Program-made: the position numbers and the translations under genes
Notes under the pieces: model-generated
What the model was told of the DNA's origin: nothing
Databases searched by the model: none
Seen by the model: only the letters and a program-made list of their open reading frames with translations
Shown here: positions 1 to 11,190 of the stretch, in pieces
How the letters are laid out: every line of letters starts with the position of its first letter
Numbering within the stretch: the stretch's first letter is position 1
From: Aphidius gifuensis
Taxonomy: Eukaryota; Arthropoda; Insecta; Hymenoptera; Braconidae
Direction: 5' to 3'
DNA: 64,000 nucleotides
Assembly: GCF_014905175.1 (NCBI RefSeq)
Contig: NC_057789.1
Coordinates: 18,092,496 to 18,156,495, forward strand

Positions 1-59
1 TAAACATTTTTATTAACAATTAATTGCATAGTGGACTTTTGGTCTATTGGAATAACCTG

Positions 60-60
<1 letters not shown>

Positions 61-90
<30 letters not shown>

Positions 91-118
91 GATATTATTA
101 TTGTTATTATTATTATTA
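61..118. repeat. (ATT)n microsatellite
   Basis: Imperfect trinucleotide run of ATT/TTA units interrupted by single G substitutions. Nothing else is recognisable in the first 330 bases. Confidence 0.9.
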
Positions 119-329
119 TTGAGATGCATATTTTGGTTTCACCAGTACAAATAAGCTCTCGTTTTTTTCTTTGAAATGGAGAAAAAATTATCTACAAATA
201 ATCTTTTCTAAATGAACCAGGCAATTGTCAATTACCAATTGCGCAGTTCCTTGAAAATCTAATCATAACAAAAAAAAAAACCTAGTTTTTTTCACAAAAA
301 GAAGCGTCAAGTATTCGAAATCGTTTAGC

Positions 330-600
330 TATTTTATTTTTTTAATACAAAAAGATGTGGTACCAAAAAAAGTCAAGAATTAAATATATTTTTAATGCAT
401 ATAATTAAGTCTCAACTGTTGACAAAATTTTAAACTTGACCCCACCTTTTTTTCCCAATTTGAATTTCATATTTATATATAATATATATTGGATCAGGTG
501 GGGTCAAGTTTAAAATTTTGTCAACAGTTAAGACTTAATTATATGCATTAAAAATATATAACTTTTGTACTTTATTTTGTATTAAAAAAATAACCATCGA
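330..600. mobile_element. Fold-back (palindromic) element
   Basis: The left arm at about 383-447 is the near-perfect reverse complement of 496-559; both contain the string caagtttaaaattttgtc or its complement. Weaker complementarity extends outward to about 330 and 600 (poly-T/aatacaaaa against ttttgtatt/poly-A). The arms flank a loop of about 48 bp. No ORF is present. It is probably a MITE or other hairpin-forming element; the family is not identified and no clear target-site duplication was seen. Confidence 0.7.
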
Positions 601-650
601 TGCGATATTGAATACTGTAGCACCATCGATGCGATATTGAATACTGTACT
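593..650. repeat. 29-bp tandem duplication
   Basis: Two consecutive copies of a 29-bp unit beginning accatcgatgcgatattg, differing only in the last bases. It abuts the outer edge of the fold-back element just upstream. Confidence 0.9.
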
Positions 651-1246
651 CATATAAATAAAGGTTCTTTCACACCATTCTACTATTCTTGCTCAATTTT
701 ATTTTTATAATGTTGTCGAATTGCTCTGGACTTGGAAGCTATAATGCTTTGATCTGATTTGGTTTTATAATGTTTGTCAGAGTGTGGTAAGGTTTTAAAG
801 AAATATCAAGAAAAAAGCAATTTCTGAAATTGATTTTAAAGTTTAAAAAAAAAGTATACATCTAAAAAAATTTTTTTTTTTTTTTATAAAAAAGTGTGAT
901 ATTGATTCAATGAAATGATTAGAAGTCATATCATTTTTATCTGATCAATCATATTTTAAAATAAATTCCCAAGGAATTAGAGGGTTAGGGTTAGCTCTAT
1001 GCCGATAATATATAGGCACGGTAGTTAATCTCGTTTATCCCACTTTTTTTTTTTTCTCAAACTTGACGCGAGGCACTACCGTGCCTCTTGATATTTTCTA
1101 TAAATATCCAATAATTTTGTTTTTTTGTCTTTGTTTTGACATGGGTTGATTTGTACTAAGCAAAGCGTTAGTTTGAACCTTAATAAAAATGATAAAAAAA
1201 CGGGTACAAATTAGCTATATATTGCTATATAGCAAGATGAAAAAAG
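651..1246. other. AT-rich stretch without a gene
   Basis: No supported ORF. A short inverted pair (ataggcacggtagt near 1011 and actaccgtgcctct near 1073) brackets about 50 bp. A fragment gggtacaaattagct at 1201 resembles the GTACAAATT repeats found at 14-15 kb. Confidence 0.5.
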
Positions 1247-1601
1247 CCCTGGCAGAAATATTTCTCCAACTTTTTCCAACTTTCTCCGCCTTTTTTCCAA
1301 CTTTGTCCTCCTTTTTCCGGAAATGACCCATGGTTGGAGAAAAGTTGGAAAAAAGTTGGAGTAAATTTTTGGTTGAAGAATGGTTGGAAAAAATATGGAG
1401 TACATTTCAGGTTGGAGAAATAGCAGAAAAAAGTTGGAGAAAAGTCGGAAAAAAGTTGGAGTAAATTTTTGGTTGAAGAAAGGTTGGAGAAATTTGTCCG
1501 CCATTTCTCCAACCATGGGTCATTTTCGTAAAAAGGTGGAGAAATGACGGAGAAAAGTTGGAAAGAAGTTGGAGAAAAGACGGAGAAATGTTTCTACCAG
1601 T
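1247..1601. mobile_element. CCCTGG-ended MITE with TTGGAGAAA repeats
   Basis: The left end reads ccctggcagaaatatttctcc-like and the right end is its complement, ending gtttctaccag. The interior is built from degenerate 10-12 bp units, TTTCTCCAACTTT on the left and AAAGTTGGAGAAA on the right, so the whole element folds back. The three apparent ORFs here are translations of the repeat units and are not genes. It shares its terminus with elements at 18543, 19876 and 22390 although their interiors differ. Confidence 0.65.
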
Positions 1602-1850
1602 ATCCTTAAAAACAAATATAAAAAGATCAAAGTAGAAATGAAAAACAAAGGACAAAAAAAGAAGCAATATTCTCAAAGAAAAAAAAATGACAAACTCAAC
1701 TAAAAACTCGATATGTTTTTAAATTTTATATGATTAATTTTTGGTGTTCTTTGAACTTTAAAAGTTTAAACTTGTAACCCTTTTTTAAGAACAATAATGA
1801 TAATTCAAGCTCTTCACTTTAAAAAACTTATCAATTTTTTTGGTCAACAA

Positions 1851-2440
1851 TTAAATTTTGTTTTTACTTTTATCATCATGAAGAGAACAATCGTCCCAAC
1901 CTTCATCTTCCCAATCAGATATTTCTCCAACAAATTCTTCAAAACTCGTATCATTTTTTGTTACTAATGATTTTTTTCTTACTGGTGATATTGTTAATCG
2001 AGCAGGTTCAACGAGTCGTAAATTGTGTTTGATACGAACGAGTTTTTGAGTACGATCATTTAATAATGAGTTTCTGTTTTTTGTATGAATATTTGCAAAA
2101 GAAGCAGTCAATTTATCATGATTTTCTTTGGACATTTTAGTATCAATAAACTTGTCAATTGAGCCTTTGTTTTGAGTTGTTTTGTTCTTTGCAATTAGTG
2201 CTACAACTTGCTCAGATGAGATCTGACATCAGGTTTATTATTTGGCACAATCATTTTCATAAAATTTTTTTTAATTTCATCATCACAATTTTGACATTCT
2301 TGAGCAAGATGCTTCATCATTCTACCAACATTTGAAACATATTTTTTTCCACAATATTTACAACTTCCTGTCGTGTATTTGCATTCAGGATTTGCAACAA
2401 CATCAAAATGTTTCTAAACTTCAAATTCAGGATGATCCAT
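1851..2440 (-). pseudogene. Decayed hAT-type transposase, BED zinc-finger N-terminus
   Basis: Translation from an ATG at 2440 on the minus strand gives a BED-type zinc-finger signature: a V-x-KHFDVV start, then CKYCGKKY and a histidine/cysteine pair in MMKHLAQEC. BED fingers are typical of the DNA-binding head of hAT transposases. The conserved tryptophan position expected before KHF is a TAG stop, and a frameshift near 2220 moves the reading frame into the open 94-codon stretch that ends at 1851 (ISDWEDEGWDD acidic tail). No RNase-H-like catalytic core or dimerisation region follows, so only the N-terminal part survives. It could instead be a domesticated BED protein exon, but the stop and frameshift argue for a dead copy. 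Confidence 0.65.
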
Positions 2441-2794
2441 TGTTAAAATTGGTATCTATAAAATGTATGGACTGTTATTAAATCTCTTTGAACTATTATT
2501 TAATTGCTTTTTTTACTCACATATATGACATATCAACAACAAAAATGTCGACTGTCAACTCTGGGTTTAACCTCACTTTTCTTTTTTACAATAACCAAGT
2601 CTCTCTGAACTGAATATGATATACACATCAACTGCAAATTATAATTTTAATTGTTATATAATTATTTAAAATTTATCACTGATAATTTTTATTGTTTAGA
2701 AAAATGTTCAGAAAAATATTAATAACAATAAAAATTAAAATTGTTATGATGCTTACTTTTTTCACTGTCTTTTTTTATTCATGAATTTTTCAAT

Positions 2795-3020
2795 TAAACT
2801 AAAAAGTTCTTCTCTCAAAAAAAAAAAATTTCTTAAATTGTATAAAAATTATCTTGGATCATGACCGAATATTCACAATTTAAAAAATAAATTTCTCGGG
2901 TTATGACAAACTATTCCTTGGTTCATGAACAAATGTTCCTATAATTTATAGAATTAATAATAATTTTTATACAATTTAAGAAATTTTTTTTTTTTTTTTG
3001 AAAGATCTTTTTAGTTTAAA
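2795..3020. mobile_element. Fold-back element with about 58-bp arms
   Basis: The left arm (about 2797-2852: aaactaaaaagttcttctc, poly-A, tttcttaaattgtataaaa) is complementary to the right arm (about 2959-3020). The loop of about 105 bp contains two loose copies of a 'ggwtcatgaacaaatrttc' type motif. No coding potential. Confidence 0.65.
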
Positions 3021-4170
3021 CCAAAACTTTTCTTTCAGTGTTCTTAATTGATGGTATTTCTTTTTATCCTCCTGAATAACTTCATCTTTTTTCTATCCCT
3101 CCCACAACTTATTTACCCCTACCATTTTTTATCCCCTCTACAATTTATATTACAAACGTAAAATAGATGATGAAATAATGAAATTATTTACAATACTTTT
3201 TGTAATTTGTCTTGATGATGCAAATGCTAAGGTTTCTGTTTTTTTTCAAAAAAATCAATGACGAATAGATGGACGTCGGTGTTAAGGTACATTCGTAGCT
3301 ACGTCCAGACAATCAGAATTTCTTGAAATTTATACAGTAGATAGTTGAAATATTAATGCATCGTTTTGTTAAATCAGTTTTTTTGTTATAAACCTTTTTT
3401 TTTTTTAATAATTTTTAAAAGTTGACTACTTTTAGAGGGGTTATACATGGGCTCTTATGGGAGGCTATGTTTGAAATTTCTTTGAACATAACTAAATTAC
3501 ATTTCTAACACTAATTTTTTTTTGAAAAACTAATCAATAATAGTAAAAATAATAAGGAAATTTTTAATGTTCTGTTCTCATAGGGTTTTAAAACTGCTTT
3601 TTGAGTAATAAATAAAATTATCTATCAAAAACACGGATTTTTATGATTTTCTAATGAGAAGCCATGATAACTGGGCAATATTGAAATAGCGGGAAAATTT
3701 AAACTTGCACAAAAGAAACTCAATTACCAAATAATTGAGCATCATAAATGCAAGTGTTAATAAAAATATTATTAAAAATGCTTTTATTAACTATATAAAA
3801 TTAAGATTAATAATGAATATTAATATTAATTAAATATAAATAGAAAACTCAATATCAGTGCAAATCAGTGATGCATACTAACAAAAAAAAATTTTTGTGT
3901 GCAATATTGAAATGAATAAATATCATAAGATAATTTTTTTTATTAATATATAATTGATTTTTATTGAAATATATAGCATAAAATTGATAAATAATGAAAA
4001 AAAAGAATGGTTTACGCAAAAAAAATAATCACAAAAAATTCAAACTTTTGGTTTTTTGGGGTTGGTATGACAAAATCTACAATGTAAAAAGCGTAGGATT
4101 TTATTTAGGACACGCCCCTAAAATCTAGCTATGAAAGTGCCTCAACAGGTTGAAACTTGAAAAAAATTAC
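3021..4170. other. AT-rich intergenic stretch
   Basis: No ORF of any conviction. A segment of about 40 bp containing caatgacgaatagatggacg occurs at 3241-3282 and again at 4270-4312. Together with the repeated gaaacttg...gaagccc strings at 4151 and 4321, this shows that a dispersed repeat brackets the tRNA-like element downstream. Confidence 0.5.
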
Positions 4171-4244
4171 GAAGCCCTGTGGTCTAGAGGTTCAGGAGTT
4201 TGCCCGGTATGCAAAAGACCTAAGTTCGAATCCTGGCGGGGGAA
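4171..4244 (+). repeat. tRNA-like SINE head or tRNA pseudogene
   Basis: The segment has an A-box-like tggtctagagg (4180-4190) and a B-box-like agttcgaatcc (4223-4233; consensus GGTTCGANTCC) at tRNA spacing. Between them is a perfect 5-bp anticodon-type stem, tttgc/gcaaa, around a 7-nt loop ccggtat (4199-4215). The loop would give anticodon GGT (Thr), but position 33 is C instead of the universal T. The acceptor arm pairs poorly and the T-stem has a mismatch, so a working tRNA is unlikely. A truncated copy of the 5' part (aagccccgtgttctaga) lies at about 4339. A tRNA-derived SINE head is the best reading. Confidence 0.55.
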
Positions 4245-4490
4245 CTTCTTATTTTTTCCAAATGTCTGTTTTTTTCAAAAAAATCAATGACGAATAGATG
4301 GACGTCGGTGTCAACAGATTGAAACTTGGGAAAAATTAAGAAGCCCCGTGTTCTAGACATTTTTTTGAAAAAATCAGAAACTTGGAAAAGAATCGCTTGA
4401 AATGTTTTTTAATTTTTCGGAACATTATACAAAATCATTTATAGAACTGTTAGATTGAATTCGAGTAAGTTTGAGTAGGGTCTATGTCAA

Positions 4491-4532
4491 GACTACGATT
4501 TCCGTGGCGACAAAACTTTATGACTGACATTG
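4491..4532 (+). repeat. Inverted relic of the sequence just 3' of the tamo-like gene
   Basis: The string gtggcgacaaaacttt with flanking ctacgattt and actgacat matches, on the opposite strand, 5857-5897 (gtggcgacaaagttttctgactgat), which lies immediately downstream of the tamo-like stop codon. The two copies bracket the long-inverted-repeat element at 4691-5445. Confidence 0.55.
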
Positions 4533-4690
4533 AAACGTCATTTCAAGATACATTTTATATTTACCCGTCGATATCTCGAGAACTATGGAAGATATTTAAT
4601 TTCTATTTAGATCACTAGTCAACATCTCTCAGCCTTTTCAACTTTGAAAAAAAAAAAAAAGTTAAAAACAGGGGTGCTTGAACTTAGCCT

Positions 4691-5445
4691 GCATAAGTCC
4701 TAGAAAAATTTTCTATGATACTTATTAGAAGCGTCTTAATTTGTAATATTTTGTACCGTCATTGTTTTAATTTTTATCTCAAAATTAAAGGGTGGAGAAA
4801 GGGTTAAAAATCAGCTTTTTTGAGATGACTTAGGGGGGGGGGGAGAAATTATTACAAACACAGAATAATTTGTACTAATTTTTACCACCAAGCCCGAAAT
4901 TTGTACCTGAAAAATAACAACAAAAAAAAAATTATTTACTCCAAAATTTTAATTAACAATTGCAAATCTGCTTTAATAATCAACATATTTCGAGCACCAA
5001 ACTCGAAATTCGTACCTTAAAAAAAAAACAAAGAAAAAATATTTACTCCAAAATATTTCTATACTGCTTCCAAAAATGAATATTTTCAAATAATTTTTTT
5101 TTTATTTTAAATTTAATGGTACAAATTAAAGCACAACTTACTCTGATGAAATATGTTGATTATTGAAGCAGATATGCAATTGTTAATTAAGATTTTGGAG
5201 TAAGTAATTTTTTTTTTTGTTGTTATTTTTCAGGTACGAATTTCGGGGTTGGTGGTACAAATTAGTACAAATTATTCTGCGTTTGTAGTAATTTTTTTCC
5301 CCCTAAGTCATCTAAAAAAAGTAGACTTTTAACCCTTTCTCCAGCCTTCAATTTTAACATAAAAATTAAAACAATTACGGTATAAATTAGTACAAATTAA
5401 GACGCTTCTAATGAGTATTCTAGAAAATTTTTATAGAGCTTATGC
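4691..5445. mobile_element. Long-inverted-repeat element (GCATAAGTCC ends)
   Basis: Arms of about 300 bp (4691-4995 and 5143-5445) are reverse complements at high identity. They include the shared landmarks agaagcgtct, aaagggt-gagaaagggtt, a poly-G/poly-C tract and gtaccwcsaagcccgaaat. The terminus gcataagtcctagaaaaat recurs at 14029. There is no ORF, so it is non-autonomous. A target duplication is not evident. Confidence 0.75.
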
Positions 5446-5471
5446 ATGATTGGTTCACGCACTTAAAAAAT

Positions 5472-5672
5472 AGACGAAGAAACAAAATAATAAGTTTATT
5501 TTATTTAGTTTAAAAAAAAGAGAAAAAGAGATCGAATGTTTGACCCCACAGCAACCGTTGCCAACTACAATATTTATAAAGTCAACAAAAAAAAAAATTG
5601 AAAAAAGACAGACGAAGAAACAAAATAATAAATTTATTTTATTAATTAAAATAAAGAGCGAAAGAGAAAGAA
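5472..5672. repeat. Direct duplication of a segment of about 60 bp
   Basis: agacgaagaaacaaaataat plus AT-rich sequence occurs at about 5472-5535 and again at about 5610-5672, 137 bp apart. On the minus strand it supplies AATAAA strings about 300 bases after the tamo-like stop codon. These are candidate polyadenylation signals, though AT richness makes chance likely. Confidence 0.6.
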
Positions 5673-5937
5673 TATCAAGCTAAGGACCCGAAAGACAACC
5701 AATCACAGAACGAAGAACCAGCATTACAGTTCTTCTTTTTATAATAGGATAATACTCTTCAAGAAAAAAACTATCGGAATCATTTATAATATTATTATTA
5801 TTAAAAATTCCTCTCGGCCATAATTTTTCGCTTAAAAAGACCTCATATCAGTCAGAAAACTTTGTCGCCACGAAAATCGTAGAATTGCCGGGTCTACAGA
5901 TATTTTTCTCCTATAATAACTAAAAAAAACATAGAGT

Positions 5938-7779
5938 TCAAACATAAGTAGGTGAGTTTTCCAAGTTGGTTTCACAAACTTCACACATAGTAGCAATTTT
6001 ATTATTAACCAACGTACAGTTTGGGCACTGTTTACTCCCACTTTCTAGAGGTTTTTCGTTTGGTACGCTTCGTCTAGATTTTCCACACATTTGACAAATT
6101 TCGGCTTGAGTTGTATTGATAAATGTACAAAATAGACAATTCCATTCATGATATCCGATATTTTGGTGCTCATTATTAGACTCAATAGAAAATTTGTCAG
6201 CCTTTTCATATAGTTGTGTAGCGCTTTTCAATCGATGTGATTCGTCTATTTCAACTTTCTGAGATATTTTATTAAGATCGATTAAGTTTAATGATGACTT
6301 CAAATTTTTTTGTAATTCTGGGTTACTCGACATTTTTTTCTCAACGGTATTCAAGAATGTTATTTGAGGATCGAACCAGTGGCGATGAAGCCGCTCGACG
6401 CTAATAGCCGAATCGTCATTTTTCCTTCTAGCTTTTTTTTTTTCTTGGAAAATCAACTCTCGATCATTTGGATGTTTTGTATTTTCAGATGTCCGATGTA
6501 AAGTGTTAGATTCACTTGAGATGGAATTTTGATGGACGGAAGTTCTAACGAAAGACATGTCCCTCTCACAGAGGTATTTCATGGAATAGTCAATGAGATT
6601 TATGTCAGTTTGACCAATCTTACGACTTGAATCACAACTGTTGTCACATTTTTCATGTCTTTTATTAGACTGAGGCATTATCTTACTTGTTAAATTTTTT
6701 GTTAACTGGTTCTGAGAACCAGATATCACTAGCCGATCGGTTTTTATTATTTCACAAGAAACAGAACGAGAAGCGAACGCACAATTTGGTGTAAATTCGG
6801 TAGTAGCTACAACGTCGTATATTTTTTTATCACTTGAGTCGTTAAAATTGTCTTCGAAAGTATCGTCTGATGTAGTTGAATTGAATCGTTTCTGATAATA
6901 CTGTGGATAATTTTCTGATTTCATTTTGTTTTGATTATCTCGTTGCAGCAGTTGATGGATACTCCGAATAGCTTGCTCTGCAGTTCCAACGAATTTTCTT
7001 CGATGTTCTATGATATCGAACCATGATATAGAGAACGATTTAGAAACAGTCTCAAAAATTTTCTTAAGAATTTGACATTCAACAAACGCAACGATTGCAT
7101 CTCTCGAAACATTTGAAACTTTGTCGGGATCAATAGGACCATCAAGTGTTAAAACTGAATGTTCAGATTTCTTGTATCCCATTAAATAGAACATAAGTTC
7201 AGCTTGAAACAAGTTAGCTTCGATTTCGTGCTTATAGTAACCACTATAAGTTTGAACAGAACGATATTCTTTTCGCCATGGTTGAGCCAGGAGATTCGAG
7301 GCGTATATAGAAATTGCCGACCATGCTTCACTTGCACGATAAACACTAAATCCTTCTAATGTTTCTGCAGATCGTAGTAGAATATCAGACGTTTCTTGGA
7401 ATACATATTTTTTTTCGTTTGGGACGAGACCAACATATTCGTTGATAAAACCTAGAAAAGTTATGAATAAATCAAATTGTTGTTCTATTTACGGATTGTA
7501 GATAACTCATGTTCACTATTAAGGCATAATAAACTCCTAAAAAAATTGGTAATCGATAAGTATATCCTATTAGCGTCTATATTTAACGATCGTTGCTAAT
7601 TTTTAATTGCTTATAAATCGTTTTATAATTTTTCAAACTTGTGTTTCATGTAATGAAATACCTTCTAATTTGTAGCGTTCTTTGATTTTTGATGGACTAT
7701 CGTTGGTTTCTAAATATGTCAAATGGGTATTATGAATTCTTATGCAAATTTCTTGCAATCGGTCCAGTCTTCGATCCAT
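5938..7779 (-). CDS. tamo: SPATA2/tamozhennic-like PUB-domain zinc-finger protein
   Basis: Two exons: 7779-7662 (ATG, 118 nt) and 7451-5938 (TGA). They are joined across a 210-bp intron with GT (7661-7660) and AG (7453-7452), phase 1, giving 543 residues with no stop. The N-terminal half (about residues 15-210: RLDRLQEICIRIHNTHL, NEYVGLVPNEKKYVF, EANLFQAELMFYLMGYKK) resembles the PUB-containing region of SPATA2 and Drosophila Tamo. The C-terminus has a RanBP2-type finger W476-x-C-x2-C-x10-C-x2-C and a second C-x2-C-x10-C-x2-C at 515-532 lacking the tryptophan. The middle is long, polar and probably disordered. Known for the family: SPATA2 bridges the deubiquitinase CYLD to the HOIP ubiquitin ligase in innate immune signalling, and Drosophila Tamo limits nuclear import of Dorsal. 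The role here is inferred from family membership. The upstream region is occupied by a transposon nest from 7849. Confidence 0.85.
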
Positions 7780-7848
7780 GACTAAATTTATTGTAGAGTG
7801 AGGCTGGCTCTCCCAGATAACAATTTGTCAGGGCAAAGGCATGTGAGA

Positions 7849-7887
7849 TGTAGCCACTAGCATAGTTTTTCGACCAATAGTTCTATG
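7849..7887. repeat. Left half of a palindrome split by hAT insertion
   Basis: This segment (tagccactagcatagttttt then cgaccaatagttctatg) is the near-perfect reverse complement of 12201-12238. Rejoined, the halves make one palindrome of about 77 bp. The hAT-like element 7888-12194 sits at its centre, flanked by a 6-bp direct repeat tctatg (7882-7887 and 12195-12200). Confidence 0.8.
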
Positions 7888-8439
7888 CAGTGTTGGGTAG
7901 GTATGATACCGGTGTATCATACAGCAGTATCATACACTGTATCATACAGTATGATACATCTCCATTATCATACGCCATGTATCATTAGAGTGCCCAGATA
8001 ACCACAACTGGTAGGATTATATGCTACCGGTAATTTACTGGTAGCTTACCAGTAAATACTACTGGTAGATAACTGGTAGCTCCTACCAGTAATTTCCAAC
8101 CAGTATATTACTGGAATTCTACTGGTAGATACTACCAGTAGGAACTACCAGTAATCTACCAGTAAAATTCCAGTAACAAATTACTGGTAGGAACTACCAG
8201 TAATCTACCAGTAGAATTCTAGTAAAAAATTACTGGTAGGAATTATCAGTAATCTACCAGTAAATTTCCGGTAAAAAATTACTGGTATCAACTACCAGTA
8301 GTCTACTGGTAGATTACTGGTAAATCATTTTGATAAACCCGAAAGCCTCAGCATCAGAGTATTTGCGGTAATAAATATCACCCAATATAATAATATTATT
8401 GAATAAATTAATATTTTACGGCATACAACTAAAGTATAA

Positions 8440-10370
8440 ATGCAGCTAAAAAATTTATTTTTAAAACAAAAAAATGTCCCAGAGGAAGATGTAGCTGAGT
8501 ATTAATGTTGCTTAAAACATAATTTTCTAGCCACATTGATTCTAGAGCTACATTTTTTCACTGCTACTGCTTGTCTATATATATAAATTCATTTATTTAA
8601 TAAATAAAGTACATGTAATTTAATTGTTAAGGATAAATATGTAAGAAAAGATGTAGCTAAGGAAAAAATGTAATAAGGAATTGAAGTTGCTTTAAACATA
8701 ATTTTCTGGCCACATTAATTTCTTAGCTATATCTTTCATAGCTACATCTTTTCCTTCAATTTTTATTTTCGAAAAATGAAATATATTTTTAGTCATCACA
8801 AAATAAAAATCGCAAGAACAAGCAGTAGCTAACGAAAGATGTAGCTAAAAAATTAGGTTGCCAAAAATTATGTTTTTAGGCCAAATTAATTGCTTAAAGA
8901 GATGAACAACTTGACACCAGTACTAACTACATCTTTTCCCTGCTCTACTTCTCCACTGGCATTTTGTTTTATTTTATAAATAAAATACATGTAAATTATT
9001 TTTTGAAAATACAAATGTCCAGGAAAGAAACGTAGCTAAGGAAAAGCAGTAGCTAAGGAAAGAAGATGTAGCTAAGAATTAATGTGACTAATGAATTATT
9101 TCCTTGAAATATAATTCTTTGGCAACATTAATTATATAAATCCCCGTAATTCCCTTGCTATCTTTCATAGCTACTACTTTCATGAACAAAAATTATTTAT
9201 AAATAAAATACATGTAAAATTTATTTTTGAAAATACAAATGTCAGGAAAAGCAGTAGCTAAGGAAAGATGTAGCTAAGGAAAGATGTAGCTGAGACAGTG
9301 ACTAATGAATTATTTCCTTGAAATATATAATTCTTTGTAACATTAATTCCTTATAATCCACAATTCATAGCTACATCTTTTCCTTAGCTTCTACTTTTCC
9401 TTGGACATTTTATTTATTTTATAAATAAAATACATGTAAATTTATTTTGAAAATATGTCCAAGGAAAAGCAGTAGCTAAAAGGAAAAGATGTAGCTAAGG
9501 AATTGATGTTGCCAAAAGGAGTATGTTTTCAAGGGAAATAATTCCTTAGTCACATTAATTCCTAGCTACATCTTTTCCTTAGCTACGTAGCTAAGGAAAG
9601 ATGTAGCTAAGAATAATGTAACTTTAATAATTATTTCCTTAGTATATAATTATTTGGCAACAATAATTCATATAGTCACATTAATTCATAGCTACATCTT
9701 TTCATAGCTACTGCTTTCATGAACATTTTATTTATTTTATAAATAAAATACATGTAAATTTATTTTTAAAATACAAATGTCCAAGGAAGCAGTAGCTAAG
9801 GAAAGATGTTTATTCTAAGGAAAAGATAACTAGTAAGGAATTAATAAGTGACTAATGATTATTTTCTTGAAATATAATTCTTTGGCAACATTAATTCCTA
9901 GTCACACAATAATTCATAGCTACATCTTTACTTAACTACTGCTTTCATAGACATTTTCATTTATTTTATAAATAAAAATACATGTAATATTTTTTTTATA
10001 TTAACAAAATTTCCAAGGAATAGCAGTAGCTAAGGAATTAATGTGTAGAAAAATTATGTTTTAAGCAACATTAATTTCTTAGCTACATCTTCTCATAGTA
10101 ATCCATTTATCTGTGAATAAAACACATAGAATTTATTATTAATAAATTAAAACTTTATGCAATTGTATTAATACATGTGGAGATTTATTATTAATAAATA
10201 AAACACATGGAATTTAATAAATAATAAACGTAATAAATAATAAAATTCCATGTGTTTTATTTACAGATAAATGGATTACTAGAAAGATGTAACTAAGGAA
10301 TTAATGTTGCTTAAAATAATTTCAACAAAATGATCTTTAGCTACTGCTTCTCATGAAGTTTGTTATAAAA
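8440..10370. repeat. Sat-A palindromic repeat block inside a transposon
   Basis: At least eight degenerate copies of the unit that forms the array at 41-57 kb: gcagtagctaaggaaaagat, gtagctaaggaattaatgt, then the complementary arm, separated by an AT-rich linker with tttataaataaaatacatg. Many copies have AAGG changed to ATG, or CCTT to CAT (for example near 9160, 9365, 9680 and 9915). No coding sequence. Confidence 0.85.
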
Positions 10371-10431
10371 ATATTACATATTGATAATAATAAAGAAAAT
10401 AATATTTGAGCACCCTTCTTTGGTTTTTCAG

Positions 10432-10562
10432 AAGCTGTTTCACATATTTTTAGGCAACGTCAGCCTACAGATGAAGAGTTCAACAAATTCATGCAATGTG
10501 CATTCAAAAGTAATTCAAAAATCGTAGGGGTGAAAAAACCTAAAACAGCCGGAGCAGCATAG
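10432..10562 (+). pseudogene. Terminal-exon-like ORF inside the ACTGGTAG element
   Basis: After a plausible acceptor (tttggtttttcag, pyrimidine-rich) the frame reads AVSHIFRQRQPTDEEFNKF and continues with cysteine- and lysine-rich sequence to KTAGAA and a TAG at 10560-10562, about 43 codons. The composition is protein-like and unlike the surrounding satellite. No upstream exon is visible, because Sat-A units occupy the expected position. I do not recognise the family. It may be the last exon of the element's lost protein or a captured host fragment. Confidence 0.35.
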
Positions 10563-11190
10563 ATCAACATTTAAAAAAAAACATTACAAAAATTATAATT
10601 TTTCTGTTCTATTAATTATATTATATTTAATCCATATTTATAAAATTTTTCATCAAAATATACAATATATATTTGCTCATGTAGATTTTATTCAAAACAT
10701 TATTTATAAAATTATATATTCATCACAAAACTATATATGTTTCTACATTTTATTTCACGTTCAATCATCATGCTTTGAATTTATTTTGTGTCACCGAGCA
10801 TATAATTGATATTGATACAATTTAGCTAAAATCTATAGTTTTCAAACTGCGAAATAAATTGACTGGCGAAACTACCAGTAAAACTACCGGTAGATTACTG
10901 TAAGTGCTCCGGTATCTTCTACCAGTAATCTACCGGTAGATTACTGGTAGGAGAACAATTTCGTCATCAGTAATCTACCGGTAGATTACTGGTAAGATCT
11001 ACCAGTAGGTCCTACCAGTAATCTACCAGTAAGAACTACCAGTAATCTACTGGTAGGTTACTTGTAGGAATTACCGGTAGTTCCTACCAGTTATCTACCA
11101 GTAGATTACTGGTAGGTCTTACTGGTAGATTTCCAATGAAAATTACCGGTATCTACCAGTAGATTACTGGTATGTGGTTATCTGGGTGGG

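Larger units (their letters stand above)
7993..11186. mobile_element. TIR element with ACTGGTAG arrays and Sat-A core
   Basis: Inverted termini are cccagataaccaca (7993) and tgtggttatctggg (11173-11186). About 330 bp inside each end is saturated with ACTGGTAG/CTACCAGT, alternating in orientation (8007-8325 and 10870-11170). The core (about 8440-10370) consists of palindromic Sat-A units. A terminal-exon-like ORF lies at 10432-10562. A cccagataac string also occurs at 7813 outside the element. The superfamily is unknown and the target duplication is unclear. Confidence 0.65.

Noticed and set aside
984..995. gttagggttag as interstitial telomere repeat
   Set aside because: Less than two units, and the vertebrate-type hexamer is not the usual insect telomere repeat; chance.
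1211..1676. Three overlapping minus-strand ORFs
   Set aside because: They translate the TTGGAGAAA repeats of a MITE in different frames and have repetitive, low-complexity products.
4171..4244. Functional tRNA-Thr(GGT)
   Set aside because: C at position 33, mismatched acceptor and T stems, and a truncated repeated copy nearby favour a SINE or pseudogene.
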